Shown here one piece after another: positions 1 through 4,919 of a DNA stretch of 10,317 nucleotides (position 1 is the first letter of the stretch; every line of letters begins with the position of its first letter). Below the pieces are notes generated by a model. The model searched no databases and was not told the origin of the DNA. It saw only the letters and a program-made list of their open reading frames with translations. A program made the translations under genes and the position numbers. Origin of the DNA: Desulfuromonadaceae bacterium GWC2_58_13 (GTDB lineage Bacteria; Desulfobacterota; Desulfuromonadia; Desulfuromonadales; Trichloromonadaceae); the NCBI GenBank assembly GCA_001825565.1, contig MHXM01000170.1, forward strand, positions 1-10,317, written 5' to 3'.

Positions 1-585
1 CTTTTCCTGTTCCACCAGAGCGATCAACTTTTGTTCCAGCTCCCCTTCCATGCCGCGGCAGGGCTCGCAGAAATAATCGGTGTACAGGCGCACTTCGACG
101 GGACCGGAGCCGAAACCGGGCACCTCGGCCGGTTCGGCGCCGAAACCGGGCAGCGGAGCGGCCGCGAAGGTCAGCAGCAGCAGCAGAAACCCCAAAGGAA
201 GTGCCAGCAGGAGGGTCTTCAGGCGGGAGCGTTTGAATTGCAGCAGAAACAGGGCGACGATCGAGCTGCCGAAGCCGAGACAGAAGGGACAATACTCCCC
301 GGTTCGAACCTGATAGGCGACCAGAAATATCTCGGCGCCGATCCCGGCGGAGAGCAGCCAGAATACCGGCTGCTGCCAGCCCGCCAGAAGCCCGATTCCG
401 ACCGCCGCCAGAAAACCCGTTCCCAGGTACTTGAGATCGATCCCGGCAACCGTTCCCGCAACACCCGCGCAGACATCCAGGCAGGTGGCATAGAGCACCA
501 CCGCCAGCAGTCCGGCAGCGACCAGCATCAAGCTGAGGCTCTTTCTGGTCCGGAGCTGTCGGACATCAAATCCTGTTGAAATCAT
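1..585 (-). CDS. VKOR-type disulfide-generating membrane protein fused to a DsbA/thioredoxin-like domain (3' end cut by window edge)
   Basis: The frame is open from ATG at 585 to base 1, giving 195 residues with no stop; the C-terminus lies outside. The start is supported by AGGAGG at 595-600, 9 nt upstream. The protein looks all-membrane at first: hydrophobic segments near residues 17-34, 54-69, 74-91, 103-116 and 122-141. A cysteine pair (C35, C39) sits between the first and second segments, followed by a GIDLKYLG stretch resembling the GIPLxxLG of bacterial VKOR proteins. A CPFC motif (99-102) opens the fourth segment, as in VKOR. After a Pro/Gly linker (about 143-165), the sequence VRLYTDYFCEPC begins a thioredoxin/DsbA fold with active site CEPC (173-176). 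Known VKOR-Trx fusions oxidise periplasmic proteins and pass electrons to quinone, replacing DsbA/DsbB; the same role is inferred here. It lies last in the visible gene run, 86 nt after the prolyl isomerase gene. The C35-C39 spacing looks shorter than in the cyanobacterial enzyme. Confidence 0.85.
   Translation of the reverse strand, partial: MISTGFDVRQLRTRKSLSLMLVAAGLLAVVLYATCLDVCAGVAGTVAGIDLKYLGTGFLAAVGIGLLAGWQQPVFWLLSAGIGAEIFLVAYQVRTGEYCPFCLGFGSSIVALFLLQFKRSRLKTLLLALPLGFLLLLLTFAAAPLPGFGAEPAEVPGFGSGPVEVRLYTDYFCEPCRGMEGELEQKLIALVEQEK
91..150 (-). repeat. Two-copy 30-bp in-frame tandem duplication in the VKOR-Trx linker
   Basis: Bases 91-120 and 121-150 match at 24 of 30 positions and are exactly adjacent. 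In the minus-strand gene they encode two ten-residue units, PGFGAEPAEV (146-155) and PGFGSGPVEV (156-165). They lie between the last membrane segment and the thioredoxin-like domain. This looks like a diverged linker duplication that lengthens the flexible tether. Confidence 0.8.
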
Positions 586-671
586 GATCTTCTACCTCCT
601 TCCTGACGGAATTGTCGAGATCATCTCCACCCATTGAATCACCATCCGGATGTCGCCCGAAAATGATCGGG
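586..671 (-). other. 86-nt intergenic gap with several short palindromes
   Basis: This is the longest non-coding gap in the window, between the isomerase stop (672-674) and the VKOR-Trx start. It holds a 5-bp stem with a 6-nt loop at 656-671 (CCCGA and TCGGG arms), a perfect 10-bp palindrome CATCCGGATG at 643-652, and an interrupted inverted repeat GAGATnATCTC at 617-627. No T-tract follows any of them on the minus strand, so they do not form an intrinsic terminator. They may be an mRNA processing site, a regulator site, or chance. Confidence 0.4.
595..600 (-). promoter_or_regulatory. Strong ribosome binding site for the VKOR-Trx gene
   Basis: The minus strand reads AGGAGG, 9 nt before ATG at 585. 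It fixes the start of a gene that has no stop inside the window, and shows that this gene is translated independently of the isomerase gene upstream. Confidence 0.75.
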
Positions 672-1664
672 TCAATGGGAGCCAATGATTTCCACGGCAG
701 CTTCCCGCCGCTTCGCCTCTATGAAAGCATCGACGAGCGGCTGGGCCTTGATCGAACGCAACGTCTCGATGATCTTCTCCCGCACCTCCGGATAAGGGGG
801 CGTAGCGGCTTTCTGCCGCTCGTACACCTGAATGAGATGAAATCCCTTCGAGGTTTCGACCGGCGCACTGACTTCCCAGAGTTCAAGTGAAAATGCGGCA
901 TCGGCAAAGGTCGCCACCATTTCATCCCGGGAGAAACAGCCTAAATCGCCCTCTTTGGCGGCACTGGGACAATCCGAAAACCGATGACAGAGTTCGGAGA
1001 AAGACTCTCCCGCCAACCACCGCCGACGCATCGCTTCGACCCGGCGAATCGCCTGTTGCCGTGCCGAGTCGCCTCCGGATGGGTCAATTCCGGCCAGAAG
1101 GTGGCGGGCGCAAACCTTCTCCGGTGTTTGCAGAAGGAGACTATTCTCCCGATACCAGGCTCGGGCTTCCGTCTCCGAAACCGATTGATGCCGGGCAAAT
1201 GTCTCGTCAACCCAACGACGGATCAGGTAACTTTTCTCGATCTGCCGTTTCAACAGTTCGGGACTGAGGCCCAGTCGCGCCAGTTCCCTGACAAAAGCCT
1301 TCTCGTCGACAAATTGCCCGGCGAGAGTTTCAACCTCGTCGGCAATCGCCTTGGCATCGGGAGCAAACCCCGCCTCCTGTGCGGTTTGACAGGCAATCTC
1401 CTGGCGAATCAGTTTTTCGAGGAAATCACCCTGGCTCATCCCGGACGATTCATTGCCAGGCTCCCGGTCCCCATTCCTGCGCAGATAGCGTCGCCATTGC
1501 CATTCGAACTCCCCCTGGAGAATCGGACTTCCGTTGACCCGGACCAGCACCGTCGCGTCCTCACGAGGAGCTTCCCCGGCGGCCAGCGGCAGACCCCGGC
1601 CCATCAGCGAGCAAGCCAGGAAAAAAATTCCGCACACGAGAATTCCCGGAGCGAGTTTTTTCAC
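672..1664 (-). CDS. Exported parvulin-type (SurA/PpiC/PrsA-like) peptidyl-prolyl cis-trans isomerase
   Basis: 330 residues from a GTG start at 1664 that overlaps the preceding gene's stop (GTGA, 4 nt). AGGA lies 9 nt upstream, so translation is probably coupled. The N-terminus is a signal sequence (about 1-30); FLAC at 15-18 is a poor lipobox with Phe at -3, so lipoprotein status is uncertain. A helical chaperone-like segment (about 35-175) precedes a parvulin rotamase domain (about 183-283). The family's catalytic residues are visible: H188 in CARHLL, C232 in SDCPSA (the Pin1 Cys113 position) and H276 in GFHLI. The AKEGDLGCF loop is also present. Such proteins help unfolded outer-membrane or secreted proteins cross the periplasm and fold. 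The gene's place behind an adhesin, Ton proteins and a porin suggests a dedicated chaperone. It has six cysteines (11, 18, 92, 185, 226, 243) besides C232, unusual among its neighbours. Confidence 0.93.
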   Translation of the reverse strand: MKKLAPGILVCGIFFLACSLMGRGLPLAAGEAPREDATVLVRVNGSPILQGEFEWQWRRYLRRNGDREPGNESSGMSQGDFLEKLIRQEIACQTAQEAGFAPDAKAIADEVETLAGQFVDEKAFVRELARLGLSPELLKRQIEKSYLIRRWVDETFARHQSVSETEARAWYRENSLLLQTPEKVCARHLLAGIDPSGGDSARQQAIRRVEAMRRRWLAGESFSELCHRFSDCPSAAKEGDLGCFSRDEMVATFADAAFSLELWEVSAPVETSKGFHLIQVYERQKAATPPYPEVREKIIETLRSIKAQPLVDAFIEAKRREAAVEIIGSH

Positions 1665-2350
1665 CGTTCTGCGTCCTGCAAGGCATTCTGGCTGATATCC
1701 CTGCGGTAATTCTGAATCAGGTGTTCCACCTCCACCTGCTTGAAGCCGGTAATCGGTTCTTTTTCCAGCAGGGAGCTGAAAACGCCCTTGTTTTCGTAGG
1801 CATCGAGTACTTCGCTCGCCACCCTGGCCATTTCGGCGTTATGCCCGAGGCATCTGTCGAGGTGCTGCCCAGAAATCTTCAGGCGGTTCCGAGCCTCGTC
1901 GTTTTGCGCCTGGACCGTTTTTCGTTCTTCGCTGGCTTGGGCGAGTTGCTGGGTGAGCCGCTGGTTTTCGATTTGCATCTGATCGATGGTTATTTTTCCA
2001 CGCGCCACGTCTTCGGCTGAGGCCGCGACTTCGCTCCGGAGTTTTTCGATCTCCCGGAGCGATGCGCCGACCGCGTTTTGCCTCTGCCGGTCCTGGGCGG
2101 CAAGTTCTTCCTTGAAGGTTTCCAGCTCTGTTTCCAGTTCATACGTGCGCCGCTGCATCTGGTCCGTCCTGACCCGTTCGTCAGCCACGCGCCGCTGGGC
2201 TCCTTCCAGTCGCTGGCGCAGTTCGGTAAAATCCTTCCGGAAACCCGCATCGAGCCGGGCGATTTGCTGTTTTCCCCAATGAACTCCGCCGCCCAGCCCA
2301 GCCCCGAACAGCAACAGGCCGACCACCACCAGAATCGCGATGCGTTTCAT
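1661..2350 (-). CDS. Inner-membrane-anchored periplasmic coiled-coil protein of unknown function
   Basis: 229 residues; ATG at 2350 with GGGGAG at 2357-2362, 6 nt upstream. One hydrophobic segment (about 4-22, after MKR) is probably an uncleaved signal anchor, leaving the rest in the periplasm. Residues about 28-160 are rich in Glu, Gln, Arg and Leu in heptad-like order and should form a long coiled coil. The last third (about 165-222) is different: a more hydrophobic module with LGHNAEMARVASEVL, YENKGVFSSLL and EPITGFKQVEVEHLIQNYR. It looks like a conserved folded unit, which I vaguely associate with similar small coiled-coil proteins next to TonB/ExbBD genes; that recollection is not verified. 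One cysteine only (C167). Its stop overlaps the isomerase start, so the two are probably made together. It may be a spacer or scaffold between the inner-membrane motor and the outer membrane. No enzymatic motif is seen. Confidence 0.85.
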   Translation of the reverse strand: MKRIAILVVVGLLLFGAGLGGGVHWGKQQIARLDAGFRKDFTELRQRLEGAQRRVADERVRTDQMQRRTYELETELETFKEELAAQDRQRQNAVGASLREIEKLRSEVAASAEDVARGKITIDQMQIENQRLTQQLAQASEERKTVQAQNDEARNRLKISGQHLDRCLGHNAEMARVASEVLDAYENKGVFSSLLEKEPITGFKQVEVEHLIQNYRRDISQNALQDAER

Positions 2351-2356
2351 GCCATT

Positions 2357-2362
2357 CTCCCC
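2357..2362 (-). promoter_or_regulatory. Ribosome binding site of the coiled-coil protein gene
   Basis: The minus strand reads GGGGAG, 6 nt before ATG at 2350, inside the 18-nt gap after the porin stop. It supports the chosen start. Confidence 0.6.
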
Positions 2363-2368
2363 GCCCCG

Positions 2369-3763
2369 TTAAAACTTCGCATTAAGATCGACCTGAAGCA
2401 CGTCGACGGCATGGGGCGGACCGTCGATCTCATCCGCGCTCTGCCACTTGCCGGTCAGCCAGACGTTGTGGGCCAGGCCGAATTCGGTGCCCAGAACCCA
2501 GCCCTTGGCGTTGGTTCCGCCAAGGCGGAAATCCGAATCGGTGAAAGCGTCAAGAACGGCGTCCGCCTCGAGATGCTTGTAGAACAGAAAAACATTCCAC
2601 TTGCCCAGATCGTTCACCGCCGGATGCCCCAAGGCCATGCCGAACATGTAACCGGTGTCCACATCGGGAACCTCCTCGCCGTATCGACGGCTCACCTCGT
2701 CCCGGTCGAAGCCGAGGTTGGTCACGTATTCGCCGAGGAAAACCATGTGCACCGGATCCCAGAAGCCGACATCGACCGTGGCGAGAATATCCAGTTCCTC
2801 GAATTCCGCAGCCAGGCCGGCTTCATAAGCCTCACCTTCATTAATATCCATCAGAGTGTTGCCTTTCTGCAGGAACCCGGGCGCGGTGTAATCCTTATCG
2901 ATGTCGGCGTCCGTCGGATCATAGCGTTCGCCGGCAATATTGTCATAGTAGTAGTAGGCCGCCCCCAGTTGGGCCGATACGCTCTTGGCCGAACCGACCC
3001 GGGCGCCGATCTGGGCGCCATAGAGCCATTTATCCTGCGATGACCACTCCACTTCTTCCAGGGGAAAAGCGCCGGCGGTGGCGAAGAGCGAAAGCCAGGG
3101 GGCCAGTGCCTGGCGATAATTCACCGCAAGCCCCTCGAAATTCAGATCGCGATCCCAGACCAGATCGGTGGAAAACCAGGGGTTGGGAATCCGGCCGCCG
3201 GTCAGGGTAAACAAGGCCGTCGGCTTCCACTCCAGATACGCCTGGTCGAACAGGATGCTGTCCTTGTTGTAGTTGTCCCCCAAGGTGTCGTTGGTCGACA
3301 CCGGATCGTTGTCGTTGCCGGTGGCCAGGCGGAACGCCGCCCGCCAGCGCTCGTTGACCGTGGCGCTCAGGCCGAGCCGGGCCCGGTAGCGCAGACGGTG
3401 GCGGTCGCGGGTGGTATTGACGACTTCATCGCCGGTTCCGGGTTCAATCAGAATGGTGTTGCCGTCATCGTAATAATCCCCCTGGTACCGCAGGCGCATG
3501 TCGCCGCTCCATTTCAGCCGATCGGCCCATTCGGAAGAGCTTTCTTTCCGGATGGGGGGGGATTCGGCGGTCGAGGCGCCTTTTTCCGAAATTCGCAGAA
3601 GGCCCTCGGCCTCGGAATCGGTGATCATTCCCTTGCTCACCATCATTTCGAGCAAGGCCTGCATCCCGGATTTTTCCGTGGCCGCCTGTCCGGCCAATGC
3701 AGAACCGGAAACGGCAACAAACAGGCAACACGCGCTGGCCAACAGCGCGCAGAATCGCAACAT
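2369..3763 (-). CDS. Outer-membrane beta-barrel porin (Porin_5-like putative porin)
   Basis: 464 residues from ATG at 3763. This start is chosen because GAGGAGG (3769-3775) lies 5 nt upstream and a clean signal peptide follows (about 1-24, cleaved after SALA). The frame stays open further upstream to 3949, but that part overlaps tonB and makes no signal peptide. The mature N-terminus has a short helical motif, MQALLEMMVSKGMITDSEAEGLL-type (34-56), seen at the front of many deltaproteobacterial porins. The rest is alternating amphipathic barrel strands with many aromatics: WSGDMRLRYQGDYYDD, RHRLRYRARLGL, FDQAYLEWKPT, FTLTGGRIPNPW. The chain ends in LQVDLNAKF with the terminal Phe recognised by BamA. 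It has no plug domain and no evident TonB box, so it is not a classical TonB-dependent receptor. It likely forms a channel for small solutes, or serves the adjacent Ton complex or adhesin in an unknown way. It lies 40 nt after tonB and 18 nt before the coiled-coil gene. Confidence 0.9.
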   Translation of the reverse strand: MLRFCALLASACCLFVAVSGSALAGQAATEKSGMQALLEMMVSKGMITDSEAEGLLRISEKGASTAESPPIRKESSSEWADRLKWSGDMRLRYQGDYYDDGNTILIEPGTGDEVVNTTRDRHRLRYRARLGLSATVNERWRAAFRLATGNDNDPVSTNDTLGDNYNKDSILFDQAYLEWKPTALFTLTGGRIPNPWFSTDLVWDRDLNFEGLAVNYRQALAPWLSLFATAGAFPLEEVEWSSQDKWLYGAQIGARVGSAKSVSAQLGAAYYYYDNIAGERYDPTDADIDKDYTAPGFLQKGNTLMDINEGEAYEAGLAAEFEELDILATVDVGFWDPVHMVFLGEYVTNLGFDRDEVSRRYGEEVPDVDTGYMFGMALGHPAVNDLGKWNVFLFYKHLEADAVLDAFTDSDFRLGGTNAKGWVLGTEFGLAHNVWLTGKWQSADEIDGPPHAVDVLQVDLNAKF

Positions 3764-3768
3764 GATTT

Positions 3769-3775
3769 CCTCCTC
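3769..3775 (-). promoter_or_regulatory. Ribosome binding site that fixes the porin start
   Basis: The minus strand reads GAGGAGG followed by 5 nt and ATG at 3763. Together with the signal peptide it excludes the longer open frame starting at 3949. Confidence 0.75.
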
Positions 3776-3803
3776 GGGGAAAATGCTATGGGCAACTGCC
3801 GGG

Positions 3804-4490
3804 TCAGCCCCGCGGCGCGACCCGGATAAAGAGCGACAAAGGCATGTCCGGCGGCGGCGGTTCCCGCACCTGAACCCGGGGCAAAACCGCCAACACCGTC
3901 TGGTCCAGCAACTCGCTTCCGGAGGGAGCGACCAGGCTGAAATCGACAACCTGTCCGGTCGAATCGAGCACGATCTTGACCTTAGCGTTCTGGCCCGTGT
4001 CCGGCCAGCCTCCGTTCGTTTCGAGCCGGCGCTTGATTTCGCGGCGGATCTCGTCCTGGATCAGACGGGTATACCAGGCGTATTTACGCAGCAGCGAGCT
4101 TTCGCCGAGGCCGCCGCCGATCAGGGACCGTCCCCCTTTGTTGCCGACCAGGCCGAAAGAATCGCCGCCGGCGGTCCCTTCGGCGTCGACCCCCAGGTTT
4201 TCGCTCGCCGGGGTGTCGTCGGCGCTCTCGTCCGGGGTTTCCGGCGCCTGCTCCGGTTCGGGCTCGACGATTTCCTCCTCCGGCTCGGGCGGAGGCGGTT
4301 CCTCCTCGGGGGGCGGCGGAGGCGGCGGGGGCTTGACCAGAGTCACCATGTGGATCTGGCGCCGGGCGCGGGGATCGTCGGCGAACAAAAAAGTCTTGAG
4401 CAGCCAGACGCCCACCAGCAGGAAGAACAGGACCATGCCGGCATAGCCCAGCCAGATCGGTTTGAATTTTTTCTTCCGTTGCACCGTCAT
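3804..4490 (-). CDS. tonB: TonB-family energy-transducing protein
   Basis: 228 residues from ATG at 4490, 12 nt after exbD; the gap has no good ribosome binding site, so coupling to exbD is likely. A basic cytoplasmic N-terminus (MTVQRKKKFK) is followed by one membrane helix (about 12-35). A Pro/Glu-rich spacer comes next (about 53-86, beginning with eight prolines), as in TonB, which spans the periplasm. A Gly/Ser-rich stretch (about 98-130) leads to a helix (YAWYTRLIQDEIRREIKRR, 138-156) and a TonB C-terminal domain. That domain has AKVKIVLDSTGQVVDFSLVAPSG, an LLDQTVLAVL helix and a final strand LSLFIRVAPRG. The family transmits proton-motive force from ExbB-ExbD to an outer-membrane partner. 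The usual YP near the start of the domain is replaced by GWPDTGQ. Which outer-membrane partner it touches is unknown: the neighbours are a giant adhesin and a porin, not a TonB-dependent receptor. Confidence 0.88.
   Translation of the reverse strand: MTVQRKKKFKPIWLGYAGMVLFFLLVGVWLLKTFLFADDPRARRQIHMVTLVKPPPPPPPPEEEPPPPEPEEEIVEPEPEQAPETPDESADDTPASENLGVDAEGTAGGDSFGLVGNKGGRSLIGGGLGESSLLRKYAWYTRLIQDEIRREIKRRLETNGGWPDTGQNAKVKIVLDSTGQVVDFSLVAPSGSELLDQTVLAVLPRVQVREPPPPDMPLSLFIRVAPRG
4308..4331 (+). other. G-rich tract within tonB (plus strand)
   Basis: A 24-nt almost pure G/C stretch with G-runs of six, two, two, two and five lies on the plus strand. It encodes the poly-proline run of TonB on the other strand. 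It could form a two-tetrad G-quadruplex in the template strand, but the proline codons explain it fully. Confidence 0.3.
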
Positions 4491-4502
4491 CCGGGAGACA
4501 CC

Positions 4503-4910
4503 TTATTTCACCAGTCGTTGAGTAACGAGGCCGAGTTGGGTGATGTCGAGTTTCATCAGCAGGTCGAGGATTTCGATGATCTGTCGGTAAAACACCTGCT
4601 CGTCGCCACGGATGACCACCGGAAGGCTGGGATCGGCGGCACGGAACTGCCGCAGCATGGTTTCCAGCTCGGCCATGGTTACCGGGTAGCTGTCCAGGTA
4701 GATCTGGCCGGTGGAAGCGATGGTGATCGCCTTGGTGCTCGGCTTGACCTGGCTGACCACGTTGCTCGCCTTGGGCAGATTGACTTTGATCCCCTGCACG
4801 GCCGAAGTGACGGCGATGATGAAGACCACCAGCAGCGTCCAGGCCAAATCGAGCAAGGGCGTGACGTTGATCTCGTCGAGGAGTTTCTGTTCGTATAGAT
4901 CACGGCGCAT
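4503..4910 (-). CDS. exbD: ExbD/TolR-type proton-channel subunit
   Basis: 135 residues, the usual ExbD length. The start is ATG at 4910 with GGAG at 4917-4920, 6 nt upstream; this GGAG shares bases with the TAG stop of the preceding ExbB-like gene (TAGGAG), so the two are tightly coupled. The N-terminus has the family signature LDEINVTPLLDLAWTLLVVF. D21 sits at the membrane edge where ExbD Asp25 and TolR Asp23 bind the proton. One membrane helix (about 17-36) is followed by a periplasmic domain with VNLPKAS (44-50, the conserved L-P-x-A motif). The later sequence is ITIASTGQIYLDSYPVTMAEL, VVIRGDEQVFYRQIIEILDLL and a final DITQLGLVTQ. All expected elements are present, so the subunit should be functional. 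With the ExbB-like and TonB proteins it forms the inner-membrane motor. Confidence 0.95.
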   Translation of the reverse strand: MRRDLYEQKLLDEINVTPLLDLAWTLLVVFIIAVTSAVQGIKVNLPKASNVVSQVKPSTKAITIASTGQIYLDSYPVTMAELETMLRQFRAADPSLPVVIRGDEQVFYRQIIEILDLLMKLDITQLGLVTQRLVK

Positions 4911-4919
4911 GGCGATCTC

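Noticed and set aside
219..491. 90-codon minus-strand open frame inside the VKOR-Trx gene
   Set aside because: It is out of frame with the VKOR-Trx coding sequence, Ser/Arg/Pro-rich with no motif, while the other frame has clear VKOR and CxxC signatures.
656..671. Intrinsic terminator after the isomerase gene
   Set aside because: The stem is only 5 bp and no T-tract follows on the minus strand.
3764..3949. N-terminal extension of the porin frame
   Set aside because: It overlaps tonB by about 145 bp and reads as Cys/Arg-rich nonsense; the ATG at 3763 has a strong binding site and signal peptide.
3498..4898. Plus-strand open frame (466 codons) opposite porin, tonB and exbD
   Set aside because: It is opposite three well-supported genes, low complexity (Gly/Arg runs opposite the TonB prolines), and has no ribosome binding site or domain.
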